From assembly GCA_017416465.1 (NCBI GenBank), contig JAFQCK010000134.1, forward strand, positions 27,957-91,956: a stretch of 64,000 nt of DNA, given 5' to 3'. Below, in pieces: positions 36,170 through 45,088 of this stretch (position 1 is the stretch's first letter; each line of letters starts with the position of its first letter). Under the pieces are notes generated by a model. That model was not told the DNA's origin. It saw only the letters and a program-made list of their open reading frames with translations, and did no database searches. Made by a program: the position numbers and the translations under genes. Source of the DNA: Lachnospiraceae bacterium. Its GTDB lineage: Bacteria; Bacillota; Clostridia; Lachnospirales; Lachnospiraceae.

Positions 36170-37108
36170 TTATACAAAAGCCTTAACTTCTTTATAAATG
36201 CTTTCTCCATCAAGACCATATTTCTTAATAAGCTCTGTAGCCGGTCCTGACTCACCAAATCTGTCATAAACTCCGATTTTCTTAACTTTAACAGGATAGT
36301 TTTCACTTAATACATCACAAACGGCACTTCCAAGACCACCAATAACTGAATGTTCTTCAACCGTTACAACCTTACCTGTCTCTTTAGCAGCATTAATTAC
36401 TGCATCTGCATCAATAGGTTTAATTGTATGCATATTGATAACCTTTGCTTCTATTCCGTCTTTTGCAAGAAGTTCAGCTGCTTCAAGTGAAGTTGAAACT
36501 GTAAGTCCTGATGCGATAATTGTTACATCTTTTCCTTCTCTTACTGTTATAGCTTTACCAATTTCAAATTTATAATCTTCTTTATCATTAATTACAGGAA
36601 CAGCAAGTCTTCCAAATCTTAAATAACAAGGTCCGTCATATTCTACTGCTGCCTTAACAGCTTCTTTTGCTTCAATATAATCTGAAGGATTCAAAATAAC
36701 CATTCCCGGAATTGTTCTCATTAATGCAATATCTTCATTACACTGATGTGTTGCACCATCTTCACCAACAGAAATTCCTGCGTGTGTTGCACCAATTTTA
36801 ACATTTAAATGTGGATATCCGATAGAGTTACGAACCTGCTCAAAAGCACGTCCTGCTGAAAACATAGCAAATGAACTTGCAAATGGTACTTTACCTGTAG
36901 CAGCAAGTCCTGCTGCAATTCCCATCATATTACATTCTGCAATACCACAATCTATATGTCTCTCCGGAAAAGCTTTCTTGAAAACATTAGTCTTAGTAGC
37001 TTCAGCAAGGTCAGCATCTAAAACGATAAGGTTCTCGTTGACCTTTCCTACTTCTACTAATCCGTCACCATAACCTTCTCTTGTTGCCTTCTTAATTACT
37101 TCTGACAT
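36170..37108 (-). CDS. Transketolase, C-terminal subunit
   Basis: The pyrimidine-binding and C-terminal half of a split transketolase (312 residues). It has the thiamine-activating Glu region 'GIAECNMMGIAAGLAATG' and 'THAGISVGEDGATHQ'. With the N-terminal subunit it transfers two-carbon units between sugar phosphates in the pentose phosphate pathway. Its ATG lies 13 bases inside the upstream gene, so translation is coupled. Split transketolases are common in Firmicutes and Archaea. A similarity to 1-deoxyxylulose-5-phosphate synthase exists, but the two-gene arrangement fits transketolase. Confidence 0.92.
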   Translation of the reverse strand: MSEVIKKATREGYGDGLVEVGKVNENLIVLDADLAEATKTNVFKKAFPERHIDCGIAECNMMGIAAGLAATGKVPFASSFAMFSAGRAFEQVRNSIGYPHLNVKIGATHAGISVGEDGATHQCNEDIALMRTIPGMVILNPSDYIEAKEAVKAAVEYDGPCYLRFGRLAVPVINDKEDYKFEIGKAITVREGKDVTIIASGLTVSTSLEAAELLAKDGIEAKVINMHTIKPIDADAVINAAKETGKVVTVEEHSVIGGLGSAVCDVLSENYPVKVKKIGVYDRFGESGPATELIKKYGLDGESIYKEVKAFV

Positions 37109-37932
37109 AATGCTTCACCTACTTTCTCTAAATCCTTAATTGCCTGCTCAAATTGTTCATCATTTGGTGCACTTCCATGCCAATTAGCTTTATTCTCCAT
37201 AAATGATACATCTTTACCTTTTACACTCTTTGCAATAATTGCTGTAGGCTGTCCTTTTGTAGCCTTAGCCTTATCAAAAGCCTCTTTAATCTGTATAAAG
37301 TCATGTGCATCAATATTAATAACATTAAAATTAAATGCTTTAAATTTCTCATCTATAGGATAAGGCGAACAAACCTCATCAATAGAACCGTCAATCTGAA
37401 GATTGTTATTATCAACAATAACAACAAGATTATCAAGTTTCTTAAAGCCTGCAAACATAGCAGCTTCCCAAACCTGACCTTCCTGAATCTCACCATCACC
37501 TAAAAGTGTATATACTCTATAATCTTCATTAGATAATTTTGCTGAAAGTGCCATACCTACTGCAACAGAGATACCCTGTCCAAGAGAACCACTTGACATA
37601 TCAACGCCAGGTGTTCCTTTCATATCAGGATGTCCCTGAAGGAATGAACCTACCTTTCTTAAACTTGTTAATTCTTCAACCGGAAAGAAACCTCTATGTG
37701 CAAGTGTTGAGTAAAGTGCCGGTGCTACATGTCCCTTTGATAACACAAATCTGTCACGATTAGCCATCTTAGGATTAGCAGGGTCTATATTCAACTCTTC
37801 AAAATACAAATATGTCATAATATCCGCAGCAGATAATGAACCACCCGGATGTCCTGATTTTGCACTGTGAACTGCGCTCACAATACCTTTTCTTATCTCG
37901 TTAGCCTGTTTTTTAAGCTCTAAAACTTCCAT
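37096..37932 (-). CDS. Transketolase, N-terminal subunit
   Basis: The thiamine-diphosphate-binding half (278 residues): 'SAKSGHPGGSLSAADIM' and the Mg/ThDP motif 'GDGEIQEGQVWEAAMFAG' (quoted in part) with 'NNLQIDG'. The start at 37932 follows GGAGG by five bases; the ATG four codons upstream overlaps that site. The pair supplies ribose 5-phosphate, the substrate of the Prs encoded at 17.5 kb. Confidence 0.93.
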   Translation of the reverse strand: MEVLELKKQANEIRKGIVSAVHSAKSGHPGGSLSAADIMTYLYFEELNIDPANPKMANRDRFVLSKGHVAPALYSTLAHRGFFPVEELTSLRKVGSFLQGHPDMKGTPGVDMSSGSLGQGISVAVGMALSAKLSNEDYRVYTLLGDGEIQEGQVWEAAMFAGFKKLDNLVVIVDNNNLQIDGSIDEVCSPYPIDEKFKAFNFNVINIDAHDFIQIKEAFDKAKATKGQPTAIIAKSVKGKDVSFMENKANWHGSAPNDEQFEQAIKDLEKVGEALCQK

Positions 37933-38007
37933 GACTTCCTCCATTCACATTTAGTTTTAAATATCTTATCTTTACGTGTAAGACTATAACACATAAGCAA
38001 TTATTAA

Positions 38008-38802
38008 TCAATTGCAAATGTCACAGTTTTCCAAAACAAATTCTAAAACCTTATCTGAAAATATTGTTTTATCATCTGCTACAACCACATTTTCGTTTAA
38101 ACTTTCATCGATTCTTTCACAAATGTCCAATATCTTTTGTGGTGCAATTGCCATATCTGCTTCGTTTAACATCGAAATATCAAATTCGCTATCCCCTGCT
38201 GCTATACATAAAGCATCATCAAATAATTTTTTAAATCTTTTTATTGCCATTCCTTTACTTAATTTTTTAGGAACAACATACACTTTTACACCATTATTAA
38301 ACACATCAACTAATTTAGTATTCAAATGCTTTCTTAAAAATTCAATCGTCTTTTCAGGCTCACTACTTTTCGTATATACAAATAAATTTTCTATAAATCT
38401 TACATCAAGTATCCTGTTTACATCTTTTTCTAAATACTCTATTGCCTCTATTGACTCTCCTCCACAGTCTCTAACTAATTCAAGCGATTCCTTATACCAT
38501 TCTTCGTCCCTTACTCCATCTCTTAATAATACTCCTCCATTACAGGTTAATGCATACTTTGGAACTCCTATTCCTAAATCAATACGTTGATATTGCTCAA
38601 TTGTTCTTGTCGTTGTTGGAACAAGTAATACTTTTTCATTAACCTCTTTTAAAAGTCTTTCTGTCTTTTTTGTAATAAAAGAGATTTCTCTGTCTTCATA
38701 CACTTCTACATTTATCTTATCATTTCCAATATCATGTTTATAAGAATAAATAATTGTATTGTCCAAATCCGTATTAAATACAAGCGTCTTTTTATTATTC
38801 AC
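38008..38802 (-). CDS. HAD-family phosphatase (Ter-associated type)
   Basis: A 264-residue HAD hydrolase of the sucrose-phosphatase-like (C2 cap) class. Motif I is 'TDLDNT' with nucleophile Asp12 and Asp14, motif III/IV is 'AGDSEFDISML', and a conserved Lys lies in 'KGMAIKRF'. HAD phosphatases of this kind are part of the proposed Ter biosynthetic module, and this gene sits at the edge of the Ter island. It is separated from the P-type ATPase by a terminator and so is a separate unit. The substrate is unknown. Confidence 0.85.
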   Translation of the reverse strand: MNNKKTLVFNTDLDNTIIYSYKHDIGNDKINVEVYEDREISFITKKTERLLKEVNEKVLLVPTTTRTIEQYQRIDLGIGVPKYALTCNGGVLLRDGVRDEEWYKESLELVRDCGGESIEAIEYLEKDVNRILDVRFIENLFVYTKSSEPEKTIEFLRKHLNTKLVDVFNNGVKVYVVPKKLSKGMAIKRFKKLFDDALCIAAGDSEFDISMLNEADMAIAPQKILDICERIDESLNENVVVADDKTIFSDKVLEFVLENCDICN

Positions 38803-38931
38803 CTTGAAAGCCTCCTCATAATGTGCTTAGAAATTTTATTATTTACCAACTAAATTCACTTTTTCATATCTTAATTGCTATTGTTCTTAGTTCTCTTATT
38901 GTAATGACCTTTTATCCCTAATCTTATAAAC

Positions 38932-38976
38932 AAAAGAAAGATGTACGATACTAATTTTACCATACATCTTTCTTTT
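38932..38976 (-). terminator. Terminator of the P-type ATPase gene
   Basis: Perfect 14-pair stem: 38932-38945 and 38963-38976 with a 17-base loop. Read on the minus strand it ends in a T-rich run into GTTT. Confidence 0.75.
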
Positions 38977-39021
38977 AAAGTTAAATATTTTTAGATATTA
39001 TATAAAATCGAACTAACAATT

Positions 39022-41718
39022 CTAAGCTTTTTCCTTAGATACTGCTTTTGTAATAAGTTTTCTCACAATATCAACAGGAATCATCGTAACTGCAAGTGCA
39101 AATGCTGCAAGCCATCCCTTATAGCCAAATGGTACACAGCTAAACATTTTACCAATTCCCTCAAATAATGAAACCGGAATTAAACCTGCATTAACAATTG
39201 CTGCCTGAACAAGAATAATTATAAAGAATACTTTTAAGAAACCTGTATTCTCATTTAATCCTTTAAAGATTCCAAATCCGTCATCTCTTACATTAAATCC
39301 ATTAAATAATGCACTTACGATAAATAATACAAAATAACCTGTTAAATGCTGTTCATCACCTTTAACACCTGCCGGGAATAAATCTCTAAAGAATGGAAGT
39401 TTGAGATATAAGAAACTTATGCAAACAAGCCAAATACCCATAATAACAATCTGGGTCATCATCTTCTTACTTACAAGACTTTCATCTCTTCTTCTTGGTT
39501 TCTCACTCATATATTTCTTAAGAGCCGGTTCATTACCAAGCATAATAGCTCCTAAACCGTCCATTACAAGGTTTACAAACAATAAATGTGTTACTTTTAA
39601 AGGTTCTTCTACTCCAAAGAATGGTGCAATAGCACTAACTACAACTGCTGCTACATTGATAACCAACTGGAACTTACAGAATTTTAAAATATTATGATAA
39701 ATTGTTCTACCATACCAGATGGCATCCTTAATAGACTTAAAATTATCATCTAATATAACAATCTTTCCTGCTTCTTTTGCAGCTTCAGTACCACTACCCA
39801 TAGCAAAACCAACGTCTGCTCTCTTAAGTGCAGGCGAATCATTAACACCATCACCTGTCATACCAACAACAAGATTCATTTCCTGACATAATCTTACCAT
39901 TCTTGACTTATCAGTAGGAAGTGCTCTTGCAATAACCCTGATTTTTGGAATAATTTTCTTAACTTCTTCATCTGACATCTCATTAAGTTCAGCTGAAGAT
40001 ATAGCCATCTCATCATCCGACTGTATTAATCCTGAATCTTTTGCTATCGCTTTAGCTGTTTCTAATCTGTCACCTGTAATCATAACAACCTGAATACCGG
40101 CTTTTTTAACTTCTTCTATTGCTTCCTTAGCTTCAGGTCTTACATCATCTCTGATACCTACAAGACCAATAATAACCACATCATCGTTAATCTCATTCTC
40201 GGTAAGAGATTTTTCTGAGTATCCAAATGATAAAACTCTCATTGCTTTATCTGCTAATTCATCAATCTTTTTATCAAGTATAGCCTTATCAAGTGTCTGA
40301 ACATTTCCGTCAGCATCCAAATATTTTGTAGCTTTTGCTAAAAGTCTTTCAGGCGCTCCTTTATAAAATGTCTTACCATAGTTTTCAATTCTTGCCTGAG
40401 AGAATTTATTAGTTGAGTTAAATCCCTGACTTTCTGTTACTATACAACTCTTATCTGTTGCTAATGTATTAAATGTCTCTTCACCAATAAACTTCATAAG
40501 TGCCTGGTCAGTTGCATTACCACCAATTACTCTATGTTCACTGTCAAATAATGACTGTGTATTTTTTCCAATCGCTAAATCAATATATCCTTTTACTTTA
40601 CTATATTTACTTAAATCATCAATAGGAATAGATTTGCCATCTGCTGTGAAGAAATCTACAACTTCAAGCTTTCCTTTTGTAATTGTACCTGTCTTATCAC
40701 TAAATAAAATATTTAATGAACCTGCAGTTTCAATACCTTCAGCTTTTCTAACTAAAACGTTATGGTCTAACATCTTACTTGTATTCTGCATAAGAACTAA
40801 AGAAATCATAAGCGGAAGACCTTCAGGAACTGCACATACAATAATTACTATTGCAAGTGTAACTGCTTCTACAATCTTTTCTATTATCTCTTTCGCACCT
40901 AAATCAAAAAACTCTGAAACTCCACCTGCATTATTAATAAAATAAACAACATATAATAAAGCAATTACAATCGCACCAATATAGCCAAAAGTAGAAATTT
41001 GTTTTGCAAGCTTTGTAAGCTTAACTTTAAGTGGTGAATCAGGTTCATCCTCCTGCATCTCTTCAGCCATTCTACCCATCATTGTCTTTAAGCCGACTTT
41101 TCTTACATCCAACACACCTTCACCATCAAATACAACTGCACCTCTAAAAAGTGAGTGCTTATCTACAAATGTATCTCCGGTGATATCATCTGCTAATTCT
41201 GTATCTTCAGAAGCCGCATTTTTCTTACATTCTTCTGCTTCTCCATTAAGTGCTGAATTGTCAACTCTTAATGAACCATCAATCAAAATACCATCAGCAG
41301 GTATCTTATCTCCTGACTGTAAAAGAACCTTATCTCCAACTACAACATCATCAACTTCAATAACTGTAACTACTCCATTACGATATACCTTACAGGTATC
41401 CTTCTTCGTACTGTCCTTTAACTCTCTGTACTTTGTATCACTTGCAACTCCTGTCTTTGCAGATACCACAGCTACAATTAATACCGCAATGATTGTTCCG
41501 AGTGGTTCATATATTTCTGCAAAACCAAAGCACCACATTCCAATCATCAATACTGCTATCGCAAGCAAAATCTTAATCATCGGGTCGCCAAATGTTTCTT
41601 TAAATTCCTGCCAAAAGGTGGTAGGTTCTGAATCAGGTATCTCATTAGAACCAAATTTCTCTCTGGCTTCTGCAACTTCCTTATCGGTAAGCCCATTATA
41701 CTTCATTATTTGCACCAT
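39022..41718 (-). CDS. Calcium-translocating P-type ATPase (PMCA/SERCA type)
   Basis: An 898-residue P-type ATPase pumping Ca2+ out of the cytoplasm. It has ten or so membrane helices, the phosphorylated Asp341 in 'DKTGTITKG', nucleotide-domain 'KGAPERLL', hinge 'MTGDGVNDSPALKRADVG' (quoted in part) and helix-4 'VPEGLPL' (Ca-binding PEGL). The actuator loop, usually TGES, reads 'NGEAEE'. The start is uncertain: AAAGG lies too close to the ATG at 41718, and a GTG at 41715 or ATG at 41706 are possible. P-type ATPases are recurrent neighbours of ter genes, in line with metal homeostasis. Confidence 0.93.
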   Translation of the reverse strand: MVQIMKYNGLTDKEVAEAREKFGSNEIPDSEPTTFWQEFKETFGDPMIKILLAIAVLMIGMWCFGFAEIYEPLGTIIAVLIVAVVSAKTGVASDTKYRELKDSTKKDTCKVYRNGVVTVIEVDDVVVGDKVLLQSGDKIPADGILIDGSLRVDNSALNGEAEECKKNAASEDTELADDITGDTFVDKHSLFRGAVVFDGEGVLDVRKVGLKTMMGRMAEEMQEDEPDSPLKVKLTKLAKQISTFGYIGAIVIALLYVVYFINNAGGVSEFFDLGAKEIIEKIVEAVTLAIVIIVCAVPEGLPLMISLVLMQNTSKMLDHNVLVRKAEGIETAGSLNILFSDKTGTITKGKLEVVDFFTADGKSIPIDDLSKYSKVKGYIDLAIGKNTQSLFDSEHRVIGGNATDQALMKFIGEETFNTLATDKSCIVTESQGFNSTNKFSQARIENYGKTFYKGAPERLLAKATKYLDADGNVQTLDKAILDKKIDELADKAMRVLSFGYSEKSLTENEINDDVVIIGLVGIRDDVRPEAKEAIEEVKKAGIQVVMITGDRLETAKAIAKDSGLIQSDDEMAISSAELNEMSDEEVKKIIPKIRVIARALPTDKSRMVRLCQEMNLVVGMTGDGVNDSPALKRADVGFAMGSGTEAAKEAGKIVILDDNFKSIKDAIWYGRTIYHNILKFCKFQLVINVAAVVVSAIAPFFGVEEPLKVTHLLFVNLVMDGLGAIMLGNEPALKKYMSEKPRRRDESLVSKKMMTQIVIMGIWLVCISFLYLKLPFFRDLFPAGVKGDEQHLTGYFVLFIVSALFNGFNVRDDGFGIFKGLNENTGFLKVFFIIILVQAAIVNAGLIPVSLFEGIGKMFSCVPFGYKGWLAAFALAVTMIPVDIVRKLITKAVSKEKA

Positions 41719-41775
41719 GCCTTTCTTTTTTACATTATCTTATTATCGCTTTATATTATTAATAGTTGCATATTT

Positions 41776-41808
41776 AAAAGGAGAACCGATTTAACGGATT
41801 CTCCTTTT
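41776..41808. promoter_or_regulatory. Hairpin between terD and the ATPase gene
   Basis: AAAAGGAGAA (41776-41785) pairs with TTCTCCTTTT (41799-41808); CCG and CGG extend the stem past one bulged A. It lies downstream of a promoter for the ATPase gene, so besides ending terD transcripts it would lie in the ATPase mRNA leader. Confidence 0.7.
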
Positions 41809-41824
41809 TATAAGATTGTTGAAG

Positions 41825-41853
41825 ATTATACTTCACAATAAAATATAAATCAA
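41825..41853 (-). promoter_or_regulatory. Sigma-A promoter of the P-type ATPase gene
   Basis: TTGATT (41853-41848), 17-base spacer and TATAAT (41830-41825) on the minus strand. The start near 41818 lies just upstream of the hairpin at 41776-41808. Confidence 0.75.
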
Positions 41854-41905
41854 CATTATTTATAGATATTTAATGAATGTTTATACTTTTTTTTCCAAAT
41901 ATATC

Positions 41906-42490
41906 CTACTTATATCTTAATGTTAATTCATTAAGATTAGCATCTCCTGTACCCTGTCCCATTGCGTTAAACTTCCATTCACCGTCATGACGATAAACTT
42001 CACCAAATATCATAGCTGTCATTCCTGCATAATTATCTGTTAAATTATATCTACAGATTTCTCTACCAGATGAGCTATCTACTGTTCTTATAAATGCATT
42101 TTCAATCAATCCAAAATGCTGATTTCTCTGTCTTGCCATATAAATATTAACTACTAATACGATTCTGTCAACATCAGCAGGAACCTTAGATAAATCAACT
42201 ACTATCTGTTCGTCATCTCCATCTCCTGCTCCTGTTAAGTTATCACCCATATGCTGGATAGCACCTGAATCATGTTTTAAATTCCCATAATAAATAACAT
42301 CTTTTGATGCCGTTAATTTACCATTTCTAAGTACAATTGCAGATGCATCACAATCTATTGGTGCAGGTTTAGAAAATAAACCTTTTTTCTGCTTTACTTC
42401 ATCCCAACCAAGACCTAATACGATTTTCGAAAGCCCTGCACTTTCCTTTGTAAGACTTATTTTCTGTCCTTTTTGTAAACTAATTGACAT
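41906..42490 (-). CDS. TerD family protein, divergent paralogue
   Basis: A 194-residue TerD-domain protein with the Ca2+-binding motif 'GDGDDEQI' and the standard ends ('LQKGQKISLTKE' and 'GEVYRHDGEWKFNAMGQG'). It differs from its two neighbours in an insertion 'KQKKGLFSKPAPIDCDAS' and by ending in 'NLNELTLRYK' rather than the 'GGLAALC' tail. TerD proteins bind calcium and act in membrane-linked stress and tellurite resistance. GGAGG precedes the ATG. It is last of the three terD genes and separated from the next by a hairpin array. Confidence 0.93.
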   Translation of the reverse strand: MSISLQKGQKISLTKESAGLSKIVLGLGWDEVKQKKGLFSKPAPIDCDASAIVLRNGKLTASKDVIYYGNLKHDSGAIQHMGDNLTGAGDGDDEQIVVDLSKVPADVDRIVLVVNIYMARQRNQHFGLIENAFIRTVDSSSGREICRYNLTDNYAGMTAMIFGEVYRHDGEWKFNAMGQGTGDANLNELTLRYK

Positions 42491-42502
42491 TTTATTTCCT
42501 CC

Positions 42503-42637
42503 ATTCCGAAGCGCTAGCGTAGGAATTGCTCAAAGAAATTCGCGTAGGCGATTTCTTTGTAGCATCATTGGATATTTGTGGCGCTTCGTCACAAATATCT
42601 ATGTGAATAATCAGCGCATCAGCGTGATTATTCACAT
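42503..42637. repeat. Array of four GC-capped hairpins
   Basis: Four consecutive inverted repeats fill the 166-base gap between two terD genes: 42503-42526, 42531-42559, 42571-42599 and 42601-42637. Stems are AT-rich and 5 to 13 pairs long; three are capped by CGC, two to four bases, GCG, and the third by a G-T pair then CG/CG. Two have a single bulged base just before the cap. Confidence 0.75.
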
Positions 42638-42656
42638 TATCCTCCATTCTGAACAA

Positions 42657-43238
42657 TTACTCTACCTCTACTCCAAAACTTCCGCATAACGCAGCTAAGC
42701 CACCCTGATATCCACTTCCAATTGCATTGAACTTCCATTCAGCACCATTCTTATAAAGCTCACCAAATACTACTGCTGTTTCAATCGAGAAATCCTCTCC
42801 TAAGTCGTATCTCAACATTTCTTCGCCTGTAGCTTCATTATAAATTCTGATATAAGCATTATTAACCTGTCCAAAGTTCTGTCTTCTTGTTTCTGCATCA
42901 TATATAGTTGCAGTAAATGTAATCTTTGAAATATTTGCAGGAATAGTTGATAAATTAATCTTAATCTGCTCATCATCTCCGTCTCCTGCTCCTGTTTTGT
43001 TATCACCCATATACTGAACTGAACCTGATGGGTCTTTTGCATTTCCATAGAAAACAAAATCTTCTGAAGCTGCAACTTTTCCTGTATCAGTTAATAAAAA
43101 TGCTGATGCATCCAAGTCAAAAGCTGCACCTGTATCAAATGCATTAATGTCCCATCCTAAACCTACAACAACATTACTTAATCCCGGATTTTCCTTTGTT
43201 AAACTAACTTTCTGTCCTTTTTGTAAACAAACTGGCAT
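42657..43238 (-). CDS. terD: TerD family protein
   Basis: A 193-residue TerD-domain protein with two typical blocks, '[10 protein letters not shown]' and '[10 protein letters not shown]', which supply Ca2+ ligands, and the '[11 protein letters not shown]' and 'YDLGEDFS' segments. It is closely related in sequence and length to the gene at 43284, so the two arose by tandem duplication. GGAGG precedes the ATG. It is third in the run yceG-telA-terD-terD-terD, probably one transcription unit. Confidence 0.95.
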   Translation of the reverse strand: MPVCLQKGQKVSLTKENPGLSNVVVGLGWDINAFDTGAAFDLDASAFLLTDTGKVAASEDFVFYGNAKDPSGSVQYMGDNKTGAGDGDDEQIKINLSTIPANISKITFTATIYDAETRRQNFGQVNNAYIRIYNEATGEEMLRYDLGEDFSIETAVVFGELYKNGAEWKFNAIGSGYQGGLAALCGSFGVEVE

Positions 43239-43283
43239 ATTTTCCTCCTATTCTGAAGATTTACTAATCTTCTATAACTATTA

Positions 43284-43865
43284 TTATGCTACTTCAATTC
43301 CATAATGACCACATAACGCAGCCAAACCACCTTGGAAACCGCTTCCAATTGCGTTGAACTTCCATTCACCATTATGTCTATATAATTCACCAACAACAAC
43401 TGCCGTTTCAATTGAAAAATCTTCTCCCAAGTCATATCTGATTAACTCAGTTCCTGTAGCATCATCAACTATTCTTATAAATGCATTGGAAACCTGACCA
43501 AAATTCTGTCTTCTTGTCTCTGCATCATATATTGTTACGGTAAAGGCAATCTTTGAAACATTACTTGGAACACTCGATAAATCTACAAATATCTGTTCAT
43601 CATCTCCATCTCCTTCACCAGTTAAATTGTCACCCATATGTTTTACAGACTGTGAAACATGTTCAAGATTTCCATAAAAAACAAATTCTTTTTCTGTAGG
43701 ACATTTACCATTCTCACCAACCATAAATGCTGCTGCATCTAAGTCGAAGGCTGCACCTGAATCAAATGCATTAACATCCCATCCTAATCCTACCATTATG
43801 TTCTTAAGTGACGGATTTCCCTTTGTCAAATCAACTTTTTGACCTTTTTGTAAATTAATTGGCAT
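43284..43865 (-). CDS. terD: TerD family protein
   Basis: A 193-residue TerD-domain protein with '[10 protein letters not shown]' and '[10 protein letters not shown]' Ca2+-binding blocks and the '[11 protein letters not shown]' and 'YDLGEDFS' segments shared with the next gene. AGGAGG lies eight bases before the ATG, and 29 bases separate it from telA. The duplicated TerD proteins may coat the membrane together with TelA (inference from family work). Confidence 0.95.
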   Translation of the reverse strand: MPINLQKGQKVDLTKGNPSLKNIMVGLGWDVNAFDSGAAFDLDAAAFMVGENGKCPTEKEFVFYGNLEHVSQSVKHMGDNLTGEGDGDDEQIFVDLSSVPSNVSKIAFTVTIYDAETRRQNFGQVSNAFIRIVDDATGTELIRYDLGEDFSIETAVVVGELYRHNGEWKFNAIGSGFQGGLAALCGHYGIEVA

Positions 43866-43894
43866 ACATTCTTCCTCCTATTCCGAAGCGCTAT

Positions 43895-45088
43895 TTATTG
43901 TATACGTGGCACTCCCATTCCTTGCTGTTGTGATACCGGATTCTTTTTAGGATCATGATAAGAATTAAAGAATTCCTTCTTAATATTCTCAAGTCTTTCC
44001 TTATCTTCTATACGTTTTCTTCTTGCATTTTCCTGTATCATATTAGTTTCATCAATACCACTCATAATTGTTCTGAATGTTGATTCAAGAGTCTCAACCT
44101 TAACAGAACTTCCTGATGATAATCTTGCAATCATCTTAGACTGGTCCGATGCATTCTTAGCATTCTTAAGAAGCATTTCATTTGTCTTTTCATCCAATGC
44201 TGCAATAGATTCAGCCTGAATCTTCTGTCTCTTAAGCATAATTGCCTGTGCAACTGCCTGTTTAAATACAGGAAGTGTAATGATGAATGCTGAATTAATC
44301 TTTCTTACAAGATTCATATTACTATACTGTATTGTCTTAATCATTGGAATTGACTGTAAAGCAACATTTTCAGCAGTTCTTAAATCCATTGTTCTTTGTT
44401 CAAGCATCATTAACGACTGATTTAATGCCTGTAATTCCATTGCTATTGTATTATCTCCGGTTGCATCAAAATCTGCCTGTCTTTGGTCGATATATGCCTG
44501 AATTTCTCTACAGCCCTGTTCACCTGCTAAAATATATTTAACAAGTCTCTGATAATACTCAAGATTTGCATTAAACATATCTTCTAACTTACGATTGCTA
44601 AGTTTAATTTCTGATTCATACTGTTTTAACTGTACATAAATCTTATCAATATCATCTCCAATAGTATGATATTTTGAAACAATCTTATCGAGCTGTTTCT
44701 TTAAATTACCAAAAATCTTTCCAAATAATGTTGCATCATCTCTGGTTAATTCCTCTAAATCAAACTGAGACATTACCTTTGCAAGTGCATTAAGCATTAC
44801 ACTTGAATCATCAAGCTGCGACATATTTACACTGTTAAGTACAATGTCTGAAGCTTTTGATATTTCTTCCGCTACTTCCGCACCAAAAGAAACAATAGTT
44901 TCAAGATTATGCACTTCTATTGTACTTACAATAGAATCTACCTCCGGTGAATTCACAAGCTGTTCATTCATCTTGTTTCTCTCAGCTGCAATATCAAATG
45001 TTTCTACCACCTCAATTTCGTTCTTAGGCTCTTCTGTCATTACAGGAGTAGTCTGAGTAACAACTGTTTTTCCAAAATCAATACCCAT
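43895..45088 (-). CDS. telA: Toxic anion resistance protein TelA
   Basis: A 397-residue, mainly helical protein of the TelA/KlaA family. It has long coiled-coil stretches ('KLEDMFNANLEYYQRLVKYI' in part), the 'AEQGCREIQAYI' region and a conserved 'VFKQAVAQAIMLKRQ' segment. TelA accompanies TerD in tellurite and membrane-stress systems; its mechanism is unknown. The ATG at 45088 follows GAGAGG, while an in-frame ATG 23 codons upstream lies inside yceG without a site. It overlaps the end of yceG by 11 bases, so translation is coupled. Confidence 0.93.
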   Translation of the reverse strand: MGIDFGKTVVTQTTPVMTEEPKNEIEVVETFDIAAERNKMNEQLVNSPEVDSIVSTIEVHNLETIVSFGAEVAEEISKASDIVLNSVNMSQLDDSSVMLNALAKVMSQFDLEELTRDDATLFGKIFGNLKKQLDKIVSKYHTIGDDIDKIYVQLKQYESEIKLSNRKLEDMFNANLEYYQRLVKYILAGEQGCREIQAYIDQRQADFDATGDNTIAMELQALNQSLMMLEQRTMDLRTAENVALQSIPMIKTIQYSNMNLVRKINSAFIITLPVFKQAVAQAIMLKRQKIQAESIAALDEKTNEMLLKNAKNASDQSKMIARLSSGSSVKVETLESTFRTIMSGIDETNMIQENARRKRIEDKERLENIKKEFFNSYHDPKKNPVSQQQGMGVPRIQ

